Part shown: one piece after another, positions 52,012 to 55,672 of the stretch | Position numbering within the stretch: position 1 is the first letter of the stretch | How the letters are laid out: every line of letters begins with the position of its first letter | NCBI GenBank assembly: GCA_963576735.1 | Contig: OY755170.1 | Coordinates: 24,288,875-24,352,874, forward strand | Direction of reading: 5' to 3' | DNA from: Bedellia somnulentella | Lineage: Eukaryota; Arthropoda; Insecta; Lepidoptera; Bedelliidae | Length of the DNA: 64,000 nucleotides | Translations under genes and position numbers: made by a program | The notes under the pieces: model-generated | What the model was told of the DNA's origin: nothing | The model's database searches: none | What the model saw: only the letters and a program-made list of their open reading frames with translations

Positions 52012-55000
52012 CATCTTACTTTGAATGTCCTCTAATAAGACCGAGAAGCTTCTGAATAGTATATAAGTGTTGCAGTTGCAAATTTGTTTTGCTAATTTAG
52101 TTTTAGTTAAATAGTGAACTACTATACTGTGTGTAACTGAAATGAGTATGTCTTGATGAATTAAAAACATTTTAGTTAGTCAGTATTGGTAACATATTGT
52201 AAGTAAGTGTATCAAATAAGACAAGCATGATACAATAGTCCTTTAAATGCAACTCTTATTATGTGTGAGTTTTTAATAAAGTTTTGTATTATTGCTGTGT
52301 AAGTTAAAATGCTACCTCAATTATTTGTATAGCTGCATGCACTATTATAATATGGATTAATTTGGCAGTTTGTTTTAAAACATTGCTTTGTATTGTCATT
52401 TAATAGACTACTACACTATAACTATGAGTTGCTGTTGAATAATTTTAAGATATTGCTTTGTGTGGATTTTACAAAAGTGGCATTACTTGTGTTCGACAAT
52501 AAATATATACATACATACATATACTCACGGCTATAAATCCCAAGAAAGGGGTAGCCAGAGCTAAGGAATTAGAAATTCCTCAGCCACTTTTGGAAGGTGC
52601 ATGGGGAATAGATGGTGAAATAAAGGTTCTTGGTGATGGGTCTCCAACCGCATCGCCCAAAGATCCCTTAAAAGCCCCAATACCGTTAGTCGCCTTTTAG
52701 CCTTTTAGGGGTAGTGCTATTCTAAGCCGACACTACACAGCAAAATATATATAATATAAATAAATGTCTTCTTTTGGTATCCTTGTTTTTTATTTCAAAT
52801 ACCTATTTCCTGTTATCATATATATGAACATATTGCCATCAAGTGTATCGCTAAAGCAATATATAGCTTGCAACTTGGGGCAATTTTGTTGCCCAGCATA
52901 ATGCTGATGCTGTGGTAAAATAGCTGTGCCTGCATATATTAATAGAGTTAGAAAATTGCGGCACAATAAAAGAAGGTAAAGTTTACAAGCAACAATTTAA
53001 TGATTAAATGTGAATCGAAAATTGCTCGATAATAATTATGTAAGAAAGTTCATATACCTGCAATCTGAGGCCAACACAATTGCCCTAACTGCGCCTGCGT
53101 AACTTAATAGAGCTTCAAAAAATGCAACAAAATAAAAGAAGGTAGAGTTTTGAAACAAATTTTAATTAATAAAATGAGAATCAATAATTAATCTTCTCTT
53201 TGCTTCACCTTGTCTCAAAAAATTTAAATTACGCTGTTGTGGGATGTTAGGTAAACCAATTTCTCTTAAATCAGGGTTCTCCACATCTGCAATCGGAAAC
53301 CTGAAAAAATGGGGTAAATTGTATTAGTATTCTTGTCTAAGCTGTGAAGCATGTGTATGAATTTTAGTTGGTGTTAATTGAATTGTATGTATATAATTCT
53401 TATTATACCTGAAATGCAGCATAATATTGTATATTTAATGCCTTATTGCTGTTTTAACACATTGCCTTGTTTAATTAACTTTTTGTTGTATTGCTTTATG
53501 TTACTGTTTTAACACATTGCTTTGGTTAGTTATAATATAATATAAGGCTACACTTCTAATGTATGTGATGTGTTGCTTGAAGTAATTGTTAAGCCTTTTG
53601 TAAGTAGGTGTTTTGTATGTATATTACATTTTATTACTGTGTATATTGTGTTTATTCTAATAAAGGAATATTATTATTTATATCTTTCTTTCATTTACAA
53701 ATACCTGCTTGTATTCTAATATGAAATACCCCTTTTCATCTTGTAGCCAAACGTATTACATAGTGTATAATCTTAAACCTTATTTTAAACATTAAACAAA
53801 ATATACAGACATACCTATACTGTAAACAAATATAGTACAATAGCACTAATGCAGTTCTTCTCATGGGATGCATATGGGGCTTTTTAAGAGGTTATTTCTG
53901 TTTCTATCTTAACCAATTAACTTAAAAAAATGGTTTAAGAATACTCAATTCCAATGTTCAATTCATTGTCGGGAAGCGAAAATGGATTTGAAGCATCACG
54001 AATGCTACGCTTTTGCATTTTACGCCCGGCTCGTCTCGCCAACAGGAAATTATAATAAGGAACTGCCATTCTTGAACAAAAATAACATTTAACCCACTTG
54101 CAAAACTGTTATGATGTTATCAATTGTATAAATAACAAGAAAGACGACAATACTTACTCGTAAACAAATACTACACAATACACTTACGAATTTAAAACTT
54201 ATAGAACGAAATATCAAACAGAAATATTTGGTTTTGCACACCAAACGAAAGCAAAATAATGATAACTTGAATAAAATATTTCGATAATATTCCTTGTCGT
54301 TACCTCAATCCGACCAAGACAATAGTCGTCGACACTTCCCTTCAACCAAACGTCAAAAGAAGAGATATCCCGTCCTTATTGTGACACTGTGTTAGCAAAA
54401 GAAGAGGCTTGTCGTTACCCACGTCAAGAAAACACGAAACCGTTCGGTCAGTGACGTCACACGCCCTTGAACGTACGCTTATTTTACATGCTGTGCTAGC
54501 GACGGTCGAGAAACGAATCTTCTCTTCGGGTGCATCGACAAAACCGTCTTTCTCGTGCGCCCCGACGTGTTTCATTACTTATCGTACTAGCACCGCTGAT
54601 TGATACAAAAAAATATAAACTTTTTTGATCCATTCAATCAAAATTGTATGTACATGCTCAAGATTTAATCTTTAGCGTCATCGTAATACAATTAATATTG
54701 TTCTCGAATTCAAAAGAAAACAATTTTATTCAAACTTCGACATTATACATCCACCGAATGTTGTTCTCGAATTCACGCCTTGCTCAAGCAGTCAAACGAT
54801 TTAACAGTGTATGTCGATTACTGGTTAAATGATGCTCGACGAGACCTTGTAAGGCGGTTTTTTTGTTAGACTATTCTATTAGGCATGCATAATCTAACAG
54901 CGAAGAATCCAAAAAAAAGGTAGGCAGAGGTACAGAAAAAGAAATTACTCGACCAGTTTTAGAAGTTTTGTGCAGTATAGCTGGTAAAATGAAGGAATGA

Positions 55001-55672
55001 TGGCGACTCTTCAGCCACATCAGGTTATTCCTATCTTCCACCCTACAGCTGGTCCCCTAGGTACGCGGAAACTAGTGTCCTAATAGACATTCGAATCGAT
55101 ACATACAGGCTGTTTTTCGCGTAGACACGTTAGGCTGTAGGGTGAAAGATAGGAATAAACTGTCGGAAAGCCCAAACATCACTTAAAGAGCTCCAAACCC
55201 CTAAGACGCCTCTTAATACAATCGCAGAAAAAAATAGGTTAGTGCTATTCTAAGCCGGTTTAACACAAGCACCATATATTTATCTAACTTTGTTAACGGT
55301 GAGGGAAAACATCGTGAGGAAACCCACATGGCTGAGTTGTACTTAGTCATGTGACAGTGTATTCGCACAAAACGGCGATAGACGTGCCCCCTATCACGTG
55401 AGTACACTGTCCATGAAACGTGGGTACTCTGAACACCAGGTGACAAAGTCACGTGATGTTCAGAAGTATTAGTACCTCTGCCAACCTCTTCGGGGATATT
55501 CGGCGTGAACGTTTATGTTATTATGTTATATATTTATCTAACATTTCCATATTGTTGCTTTCTAGTGAATAGTTTGCGGATGGCGCGTCGCGGGCGCGGT
55601 ATTGAGAAGAACCCCCGTCGACCAAAGATACTGCAGCGCGGGCCGGTTTACAATGACACTACTCCTCTTTGA
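21345..55672 (+). CDS. Poly-C2H2 zinc-finger protein gene (whole gene span)
   Basis: Spliced gene assembled from splice sites: 26 exons whose phases all agree, plus two candidate last exons. Predicted product 1,514 residues (last exon 55566-55672) or 1,441 (exon 26 skipped, last exon 51261-51413). Residues 1-493 carry no domain I recognise. They are acidic and include a Cys-rich patch near 300-345 (CFICSKF, KILCEACLSC). From about residue 490 to 1356 there are roughly 18 C2H2-type fingers, several split by introns, so exon joins can be checked by finger geometry. A Pro/Leu repeat follows in exon 26. A nuclear DNA- or RNA-binding role is expected from the fingers; target and pathway are unknown. 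Codon use shifts from AT-rich (exons 1-11) to GC-rich (exons 12-24), but a finger spans the 11/12 junction, so this is one gene. Confidence 0.88.
21687..23051 (+). CDS. Zinc-finger gene exon 2 (large N-terminal exon)
   Basis: 1,365 nt between TTTTCAG and CCG|GTACAG; residues 39-493. AT-rich codons. Contains a Ser/Lys-rich middle, a basic patch (KRRHIRKSDPGRP), and a Cys-rich segment CFICSKF...LHREC...KILCEACLSCNF that could bind zinc but matches no family I can name. A very acidic stretch (DVEIVEDNIADIDDSV) follows. Ends inside the first finger (ELKC). Confidence 0.92.
23138..23247 (+). CDS. Zinc-finger gene exon 3
   Basis: Between ATTTACAG and TATG|GTAATT; residues 494-530. Completes LKCRFC with EATCHGNKHKHK (irregular finger), then starts a C2H2 finger with FPCPLCDYG. 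Confidence 0.9.
23398..23517 (-). mobile_element. tRNA-derived SINE, head fragment
   Basis: In intron 3. Short piece with GGCCCGGGTATTGAACCC (B-box region reversed) and GAGCTACTAAGG. Confidence 0.6.
23560..23740 (+). mobile_element. Degraded RTE-like LINE fragment
   Basis: GATGAAGATATCGAAAGAAG and GTGAAAAAGGGTAATG match the LINE RT C-terminal coding region; the later part matches the codons for KIERGMLRWFGH with changes and deletions. In intron 3. Confidence 0.72.
24021..24089 (+). CDS. Zinc-finger gene exon 4
   Basis: Between AATGTTTCAG and AAAAAG|GTACGG; residues 531-553. Completes the finger: CPLCDYG joined to YANFKWLKGHLKAAH. Confidence 0.92.
24128..24358 (+). mobile_element. Short retroelement family 2, in intron 4
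   Basis: Diverged plus-strand copy with GGGCGATACGGTTGGAGACC; ends TTATGGCCGTGA. Confidence 0.78.
24417..24542 (+). CDS. Zinc-finger gene exon 5 (acidic linker)
   Basis: Between TTTCATTTCAG and CAGAAG|GTATGC; residues 554-595. Acidic and polar (EEKKDNDVVDVTEVKLTD...), no domain. Confidence 0.85.
24916..24971 (+). CDS. Zinc-finger gene exon 6
   Basis: Between GAATTTCAG and GGTGAT|GTATGT; residues 596-614 (ENADDVVCEMTEVKPGDGD). The phrase VTEVK/MTEVK is shared with exon 5, suggesting an old internal duplication. Confidence 0.8.
25116..25775. mobile_element. Candidate MITE with imperfect inverted ends, intron 6
   Basis: Left end ATCAGTGATCGGAGTAGGC and right end (reversed) CACTGAACGGAGTAGGT are inverted. 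So are the inner stretches containing AATATGGATA and GAATCCCGG. About 650 bp, AT-rich interior, no coding. No target duplication was established. Confidence 0.6.
26159..26323 (+). CDS. Zinc-finger gene exon 7
   Basis: Between GTATTTCAG and AATAAG|GTATGT; residues 615-669. Contains IKTEVKQE, which holds two overlapping matches to the SUMO-acceptor pattern (hydrophobic-K-x-E), then an acidic stretch. Confidence 0.9.
26627..26670 (+). CDS. Zinc-finger gene exon 8
   Basis: Between TCTTTCAG and TTGCGG|GTAACT; residues 670-683. Opens a finger with KCHCCG. Confidence 0.9.
26852..27188 (-). mobile_element. tRNA-derived SINE, heavily diverged
   Basis: In intron 8. Recognisable by ACTAATACTTCTGAA, GGTGTTCAGAGTA and a decayed tRNA head at the right (GCCACTGAGCTATCAGGG). 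Confidence 0.68.
27380..27482 (+). CDS. Zinc-finger gene exon 9
   Basis: Between ATGCTACAG and ATCAAG|GTAACA; residues 684-718. Completes a finger as CHCCGYIFPSEEVLLLHKC, where the last ligand is Cys rather than His (C2HC), followed by the basic run NKRRKNN. Confidence 0.9.
28003..28044 (+). CDS. Zinc-finger gene exon 10 (42 nt)
   Basis: Between TTTTTTCATAG and AGTGAT|GTAAGT; encodes ERLDEIDIDSDHSD, phase 0 on both sides, so it can be skipped without changing frame. Confidence 0.85.
28441..28691 (+). mobile_element. tRNA-derived SINE inside the hAT element
   Basis: 5'-truncated plus-strand copy (starts GGTGAGGGAAAACATCG), with a complete 3' end: hairpin variant, GGCGTGAACG and (TTATG)n. It inserted after the hAT element arrived. 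Confidence 0.88.
28750..28956 (-). pseudogene. hAT transposase dimerisation-domain fragment
   Basis: The minus strand encodes PSSGPVERLFSYATMI followed by KSHKLSDEMFEMRVVLKSN, the conserved C-terminal hAT family block. The catalytic part is absent. Confidence 0.88.
29164..29270 (+). CDS. Zinc-finger gene exon 11
   Basis: Between TTATTATAG and CATAT|GTAAGT; residues 733-767. Basic start (KQIRKKRRS) that could serve in nuclear import, then a C2H2 finger VCHNCNQTFMSKVRLKFHM that continues with RFH in exon 12. Confidence 0.92.
29372..29632 (-). mobile_element. Short retroelement family 2, in intron 11
   Basis: Minus-strand full-length copy from the CATA tail to TAGTGTCGGC reversed (GCCGACACTACACGGC). 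Confidence 0.88.
29762..30010. repeat. Imperfect foldback sequence in intron 11
   Basis: GCTAGTACGAGCG (29876-29888) is repeated inverted at 29995-30007, and CCAACGGTTAG near 29828 inverted at CTAACCGTTA near 29969. Possibly a small non-autonomous element. Confidence 0.5.
30118..30297 (+). CDS. Zinc-finger gene exon 12
   Basis: Between TTACCCAG and CTAAG|GTTATT; residues 768-827. Contains a C2H2 finger YRCSECTSAPLFATESELFD followed by HVHFQHH. It then opens another with WQCPVHGCGKTFYL (four-residue Cys spacing). GC-rich codons start here. Confidence 0.93.
30400..30475 (+). mobile_element. LINE 3' tail fragment
   Basis: TAGTCTCTGCCTACCCC and AGCGTGAGTATATA match the RTE-like LINE end. In intron 12. 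Confidence 0.7.
30573..30788 (-). mobile_element. Short retroelement family 2, diverged
   Basis: ACGGCTATAAGTCCC at the left and AGCCCACACTACCCCGC at the right; the middle is altered. Intron 12. Confidence 0.68.
30966..31086 (+). CDS. Zinc-finger gene exon 13
   Basis: Between GATATTCCAG and TTACAG|GTACGC; residues 828-868. Completes the previous finger (ANLTKHSRVH), then a full one: YVCPTCGKRFLDKQTMDEHS ending VTH. The linker TDTRR resembles the usual TGEKP type. Confidence 0.94.
31351..31442 (+). repeat. 46-bp tandem duplication in intron 13
   Basis: The unit beginning TTATATTTACCAGATG occurs at 31351 and 31397, nearly identical. Confidence 0.92.
31599..31754 (+). CDS. Zinc-finger gene exon 14
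   Basis: Between GCGTTCCAG and AGTGAG|GTATTA; residues 869-920. Starts TKPYQCHICMKQLTRRSRLR and MHLRAH (full finger), then YACAVCFRAFKDAHESE, a finger whose second half is irregular and ends in exon 15 (EHAKTS). LINE sequence starts only a few bases after the donor. Confidence 0.93.
31760..31966 (-). mobile_element. LINE 3' fragment abutting the exon 14 donor
   Basis: TTAGTTCCCATTGGGG through the C-terminal tail codons, minus strand. It begins about 5 bp after the GT of intron 14. No TATG tail remains at the left end. Confidence 0.85.
31974..32312 (-). mobile_element. tRNA-derived SINE, near full length
   Basis: Directly next to the LINE fragment, in intron 14. Head at the right (AATAAGCTATCACGG), 3' end at the left. 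Confidence 0.85.
32471..32600 (+). CDS. Zinc-finger gene exon 15 (linker)
   Basis: Between TTGCTTTAG and GATGAAA|GTAAGT; residues 921-963. Completes the irregular finger and encodes a linker (VSKKEDYPVHLSPTSG, FIPTNSSDDE). Confidence 0.88.
32622..32868 (-). mobile_element. Short retroelement family 2, in intron 15
   Basis: Minus-strand copy from ATATTTACAGCC to GCCGGCACTACACGGC. Confidence 0.85.
32960..33135 (+). mobile_element. 3' end of a second-family LINE
   Basis: GACAGCACAGGACCGGTTG, then GTTCAGCAGTGGACGTC and GATGATAG match the usual 3' end of another insect LINE group. It is preceded by a duplicated TTATCATCATCATCATCAT run. Confidence 0.65.
33143..33300 (-). mobile_element. RTE-like LINE 3' fragment, in intron 15
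   Basis: ATTCTCACGCCGTTAGC at the left, ending in the codons for a degenerate KRACMKRLMD. Confidence 0.82.
33293..33530 (-). mobile_element. Short retroelement family 2, in intron 15
   Basis: Runs directly on from the LINE fragment; ACGGCTATAAATCCC to GGGTAGTGATATTCT. The right end is lost about 25 bp before exon 16. Confidence 0.82.
33555..33702 (+). CDS. Zinc-finger gene exon 16
   Basis: Between AATTCAG and GTGAGGA|GTAAGT; residues 964-1012. The acceptor is CAGCAG, so the exon can start at 33555 or 33558 in frame. Encodes a helix-like stretch (AALTDTAQRLLRIVRIEKA) and opens a finger FRCEYCEE. Two decayed partial copies lie in the following intron. Confidence 0.9.
33735..33905 (-). mobile_element. 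Short retroelement family 2, truncated
   Basis: In intron 16; ATACCTAAAGGGGTAGCC to CCTCTTACAAACACCC. Lacks both outer ends. Confidence 0.75.
34085..34160 (-). mobile_element. tRNA-like fragment of another SINE
   Basis: On the minus strand, GTGGAGTGAATGGGT resembles an A box and GGGTTCGATCCCC is a good B box. It has no folding cloverleaf that I could draw and lies in an intron, so it is probably the head of a different SINE family. Confidence 0.5.
34176..34245 (-). mobile_element. RTE-like LINE 3' terminus
   Basis: Only ~65 bp: TATACTCACGCCATTGATTC through GACTATCGATCGC. Confidence 0.75.
34285..34566 (+). pseudogene. Decayed partial copy of exon 16, split by a SINE
   Basis: AGCAAATAAAGTTCCAAG (34291-34310) matches the start of exon 16. 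After an inserted SINE, GGATCGTGAGGATCGAGAA (34519-34537) and GCGAGTATTGTGAAGA match its end. Frame lost. Confidence 0.78.
34368..34506 (-). mobile_element. tRNA-derived SINE, 3' fragment
   Basis: Carries the 3' hairpin CCCCGAAGGGG reversed and about 120 bp of body; interrupts the dead exon 16 copy. Confidence 0.82.
34606..34900 (-). mobile_element. tRNA-derived SINE, head truncated
   Basis: (CATAA)n tail at the left; the copy stops before the tRNA-like part. Intron 16. Confidence 0.83.
34945..35030 (+). pseudogene. Second decayed copy of exon 16
   Basis: AGCAAATAAAGTTCCAAGTG, CAGGACGCCTAAGC and GAAAAGGCTTTACGATGCG match exon 16 with an internal deletion; no usable donor follows. Confidence 0.75.
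35199..35306 (+). CDS. Zinc-finger gene exon 17
   Basis: Between AAACGCAG and TTCAAG|GTAACT; residues 1013-1048. Completes CEYCEEVFYLEEGLNTHRQI ending in H, then opens FICHICKVTFTTFS. Confidence 0.93.
35491..35748 (+). mobile_element. Short retroelement family 2, full length
   Basis: AGCTGTGTAGTGTCGGC to GTATATGTATGTATG, in intron 17. Confidence 0.9.
36019..36169 (+). CDS. Zinc-finger gene exon 18
   Basis: Between CCATTACAG and TGTGAG|GTGAGT; residues 1049-1099. Completes the finger with CTTHKTTH, then a linker with SMEDMKKRLSSNP, then opens HFLCE. Confidence 0.92.
36805..36912 (-). mobile_element. RTE-like LINE 3' fragment
   Basis: (CATA)n, TACTCACGCCATTAG, then degraded C-terminal codons. 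Intron 18. Confidence 0.78.
37008..37123 (+). CDS. Zinc-finger gene exon 19
   Basis: Between CTATTTACAG and AATAG|GTAAGC; residues 1100-1137. Finger LCEDCGRSYLHWTYLQVHRR ending MKH, then opens YMCSICDISFPN. Confidence 0.93.
37541..37796 (-). mobile_element. Short retroelement family 2, full length
   Basis: In intron 19, minus strand, CATATACTAAGGGC to GCCGACACTACACAGC. Confidence 0.9.
37978..38067 (+). CDS. Zinc-finger gene exon 20
   Basis: Between ATCATTCTAG and TTATGG|GTAAAG; residues 1138-1167. Completes the finger as SWSVTYHKKKMHSH. Confidence 0.92.
38079..38294 (-). mobile_element. Short retroelement family 2
   Basis: Begins only 12 bp after the exon 20 donor; minus strand; short internal deletion. 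Confidence 0.86.
38428..38668 (-). mobile_element. Short retroelement family 2, full length
   Basis: In intron 20; about 130 bp from the previous copy and in the same orientation. Confidence 0.9.
38855..38967 (+). CDS. Zinc-finger gene exon 21
   Basis: Between GTGTCCAG and CTAACA|GTATGT; residues 1168-1205. Full finger IPCRDCDEFLPNKTALYKHR ending KDKH. Confidence 0.93.
39170..39436 (+). mobile_element. Short retroelement family 2, full length
   Basis: In intron 21. A good reference copy: starts AGCTGTGTAGTGTCGGC and ends GCAGTGAGTGTATGTATG. Confidence 0.9.
39791..40024 (+). mobile_element. Short retroelement family 2, adjoining exon 22
   Basis: Ends TTATAGCCGTGAGTATGTATG only about 26 bp before exon 22, so the branch region of intron 21 is partly or wholly transposon-derived. 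Confidence 0.9.
40050..40203 (+). CDS. Zinc-finger gene exon 22
   Basis: Between TACGTTCCAG and ATACG|GTAACT; residues 1206-1256. Full finger YWCGLCGKRFTNAVAVENHS ending KSH, and most of a second one, FCSRCASTFTSTAQLCDHI, completed by RDRH in exon 23. Its last 62 nt are repeated three more times downstream. Confidence 0.93.
40142..40540 (+). repeat. Four tandem copies of the exon 22 3' half
   Basis: 62-nt coding segment (CTGTTCTGC... to ...CATATACG) at 40142-40203, 40249-40310, 40364-40425 and 40479-40540. Each is followed by GTAACT or GTATTC. Copies 2-4 are preceded by a (CATA)n run ending CATACAG, an acceptor-like AG. Copies 1-3 look identical in the coding part; copy 4 has two C/T changes. 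Spacing 107, 115 and 115. Confidence 0.97.
40562..40914 (-). mobile_element. tRNA-derived SINE, near full length
   Basis: In intron 22, minus strand; hairpin end at the left (CCCCGAAGGG), tRNA-like head at the right. Confidence 0.86.
40999..41380 (+). mobile_element. tRNA-derived SINE, complete reference copy
   Basis: 382 bp flanked by the exact 10-bp duplication ATTAATGATT (40989-40998 and 41381-41390). The tRNA-like head has TAGCCCAGTGGG (A box) and GTTCAAATCC (B box). The body follows; the 3' end reads CTCTGCCAACCCCTTCGG, then GGCGTGAACG and (TTATG)n. The duplication and lack of decay indicate a young insertion. Confidence 0.95.
41690..41948 (-). mobile_element. tRNA-derived SINE, diverged
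   Basis: Minus-strand, decayed copy in intron 22; right end CCCCTATCACGG. Confidence 0.7.
42120..42272 (+). CDS. Zinc-finger gene exon 23
   Basis: Between ATTACCCCAG and CAGAAG|GTTATA; residues 1257-1307. Completes the split finger (RDRH), then PSCPVCRRTFRTTAGRDHHV ending GSH, and opens LDCDQCGMHFRR. Very GC-rich. Confidence 0.93.
42284..42412 (-). mobile_element. Short retroelement family 2, truncated
   Basis: Starts 11 bp after the exon 23 donor; keeps the 3' part and a scrap of the 5' end. Confidence 0.75.
42478..42545 (+). pseudogene. Dead copy of the exon 23 3' end
   Basis: CACGGGGACCTC, then GCGACCAGTGTAGGATGCAT matches the end of exon 23, but a Cys-neighbour codon and the donor are changed (CCAAAGGAAT in place of AGAAGGTTAT). 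Confidence 0.85.
42765..42853 (+). pseudogene. Dead copy of the exon 24 5' half
   Basis: ATCATCAGCAATGCGCACCC through TGCGACAAACG, as in exon 24, but the acceptor AG is lost (CGCACATC versus CGCAGATC). The sequence then departs into GAGAATATCCCG, joining two separate parts of the exon. Confidence 0.85.
42994..43138 (+). CDS. Zinc-finger gene exon 24 (last fingers)
   Basis: Between CATTCGCAG and GTGGAG|GTAATG; residues 1308-1356. Completes CDQCGMHFRRSSAMRTHRLV ending H, then LPCPRCDKRFRVRSDLRAHL ending RTKH, then PEKIFVVE. Its 3' half recurs four times at 47.3-48.7 kb. Confidence 0.93.
43798..44668 (-). pseudogene. Nuclease-like TE gene, defective copy 1
   Basis: The minus strand encodes TDIAVIMLGNMHHLKN, WILTGTGNKVRYIDITEIYK, LPGFHAMTGCDYNPAFFRKG, then the segment MKLGDVDLFSDLELEQNVF to WFDGD. 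The DTDI and GCDY acidic motifs, and the helix-like run after them, resemble the PIN/XPG-FEN nuclease fold; this is inference. Lesions: a 1-bp deletion after EIYKH, an altered stretch before MKLGD, and a TAA after WFDGD where copy 2 has CAA. A terminal acidic exon follows after an intron. Confidence 0.8.
44901..44981 (+). CDS. THAP-like first exon inside the transposon
   Basis: ATG at 44901 gives MPNCAVLSCKNYLNKAG, then LINRKDFLSS, with a TCG|GTAGGT donor. The start Met, the C-x4-C spacing and the Asn-Tyr resemble the beginning of THAP zinc fingers, found in P-element-type transposases and domesticated proteins. The rest of the domain (second Cys, His, and the AVPTIF-type tail) was not found downstream, so the gene appears truncated. 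Confidence 0.5.
45621..45872 (-). pseudogene. Ty1/copia RNase H fragment
   Basis: The minus strand encodes KKQRSVTNSSTFAEYVELSE, then YEDNSAAVAISK and NSKHIEVHYHFV, the copia-type RNase H block. No LTRs or other domains were seen; it is embedded inside the long-TIR element. Confidence 0.85.
47250..47267 (+). other. Microexon-like unit, 18 nt
   Basis: GCGTTTCAG, then AAGACCCTTGTTGTTGAG, then GTATTT. Resembles the last codons of exon 24 (AAAATCTTTGTTGTGGAG) and would be in frame (KTLVVE). Related units at 47424-47438 (15 nt, KILVE) and 47595-47613 (19 nt, out of frame). Probably duplication debris. Confidence 0.4.
47305..47383 (+). pseudogene. Copy a of the exon 24 3' half
   Basis: GACAAACGGTTCCAAGTGCG through GTTGTGGAG, then GTAATG. 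One Gln-for-Arg and one Gly/Val-type change; no acceptor in front (GTGTATGACAAAC). Confidence 0.88.
47478..47554 (+). pseudogene. Copy b of the exon 24 3' half
   Basis: Same segment, ending GTCGTTGAG, then GTATGG. No acceptor in front. Confidence 0.88.
47663..47740 (+). pseudogene. Copy c of the exon 24 3' half
   Basis: Same segment with GTTTCGAG and TTTGCGTGCATC changes, ending GTGGAG, then GTAATG. No acceptor in front. Confidence 0.88.
47787..48508 (-). mobile_element. RTE-like LINE, copy 3, 5' truncated
   Basis: Flanked by AAGATC (47781-47786 and 48509-48514), inserted within the exon 24 copies. The minus strand is open from MTECVIEINGKK through the tail (47807-48493, 228 residues), with one small deletion near the end (DHTVTIDSV in place of DRTKWRSIVS). 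Confidence 0.92.
48574..48652 (+). pseudogene. Copy d of the exon 24 3' half
   Basis: GGCAAACGGTTCCGAGTGCG through TTCGTTGTGGG, then GGAAATG: the donor GT has been lost. Confidence 0.88.
49210..49314 (+). CDS. Zinc-finger gene exon 25, GC donor
   Basis: Between TTTATTAAG and CCGAAG|GCAAGT; residues 1357-1391 (LKGLNITPEQILDVLTSNNI, then APEKVLDISKISFPK). Helical linker after the fingers. The donor is GC instead of GT, in otherwise consensus context; both sides are phase 0. Confidence 0.88.
49581..49925 (+). mobile_element. tRNA-derived SINE, near full length
   Basis: In intron 25, plus strand; head GATAGTCCAATGGGTAGA, end CCAACCCCTTCTGGG. Confidence 0.86.
50103..50367 (+). CDS. Zinc-finger gene exon 26 (Pro/Leu repeat)
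   Basis: Between TATGTTACAG and ACTCCTT|GTAAGT; residues 1392-1479, phase 1 at exit. Ends in a degenerate repeat of P-x-LP units (LPSVASLPLVPELPSIPTLP and on), low-complexity and probably disordered. Confidence 0.88.
50368..51260. other. Intron with a GC-richer patch
   Basis: Between exon 26 and the first candidate last exon. The patch at 50630-50790 is open in several frames but I found no splice sites that would make it an in-phase exon. Confidence 0.5.
51261..51413 (+). CDS. Candidate last exon A
   Basis: After TAACTTTACAG. In phase 0 it reads TSVFETQNTIPDLATIWLHP, then VDRPCGVVDPRDLRPIRRSK and NPANRY, stop TGA. Phase 0 fits splicing from exon 25, skipping exon 26 (product 1,441 residues). 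From exon 26 (phase 1) it would give only 26 residues and stop at 51338. AATAAA at 51427-51432; a GTAAGT at 51436 may splice to a further 3' untranslated exon. Confidence 0.65.
   Translation, partial: TSVFETQNTIPDLATIWLHPSNAQVDRPCGVVDPRDLRPIRRSKNPANRY
51951..52300 (+). other. Possible 3' untranslated exon with polyA signal
   Basis: Begins after TTTATTTTCAG, contains a (TA)n run at about 51973-52008, and has AATAAA at 52275-52280. Would join the GTAAGT at 51436. No coding potential. Confidence 0.4.
52503..52742 (-). mobile_element. Short retroelement family 2, full length
   Basis: Minus-strand copy, CATACATATACTCACGGC to GCCGACACTACACAGC. Confidence 0.9.
52800..53161. repeat. Diverged ~160-bp duplication
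   Basis: The segments ending AATAAAAGAAGGTA near 52980 and near 53143 resemble each other throughout, including GCCTGC and TTAATAGAG. Probably part of the Harbinger remnant to the right (minus-strand 3' region). Confidence 0.5.
53162..53300 (-). pseudogene. PIF/Harbinger-like transposase, C-terminal exon
   Basis: After a CATTTTTTCAG acceptor on the minus strand it encodes FPIADVENPDLREIGLPNIP, then NFLRQGEAKRRLIIDSHF, stop. The G-x-x-K/R-R-x-x-I-I-x-x-F ending is typical of PIF/Harbinger nucleases. Confidence 0.6.
53935..54069 (-). pseudogene. PIF/Harbinger-like transposase, N-terminal exon
   Basis: Starts MAVPYYNFLLARRAGRK, then KRSIRDASNPFSLPDNEL, and a stop after IEYS. The R-x-x-R-D-x-S-N-P-F-x-L-P-D-x-E pattern is that of the N-terminus of HARBI1-like nucleases. 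The DDE core between 53300 and 53935 is missing, so the element is an internally deleted remnant. Confidence 0.62.
54298..54600. other. GC-richer stretch of unknown nature
   Basis: Open on the minus strand from 54575 to 54342 (77 codons) without recognisable features. It lies upstream of the Harbinger N-terminal exon and may be its 5' region. Confidence 0.35.
54925..55260 (-). mobile_element. Diverged family 2 copy interrupted by a small hairpin element
   Basis: GGTAGGCAGAGGTAC to GCTATTCTAAGCCGG on the outside; in the middle 55025-55158 is an insertion with 25-bp inverted ends (TTATTCCTATCTTCCACCC). Confidence 0.72.
55291..55530 (+). mobile_element. tRNA-derived SINE, 5' truncated
   Basis: Plus strand, starts GGTGAGGGAAAACATCG and ends GGCGTGAACGTTTATG. 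About 35 bp before candidate last exon B. Confidence 0.87.
55566..55672 (+). CDS. Candidate last exon B
   Basis: After TTGCTTTCTAG. Phase fits exon 26 exactly: T|TG gives Leu, then NSLRMARRGRGIEKNPRRPK, ILQRGPVYNDTTPL, stop TGA. Basic tail, GC-rich codons like the finger exons. Product 1,514 residues. No AATAAA follows closely. Confidence 0.68.
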
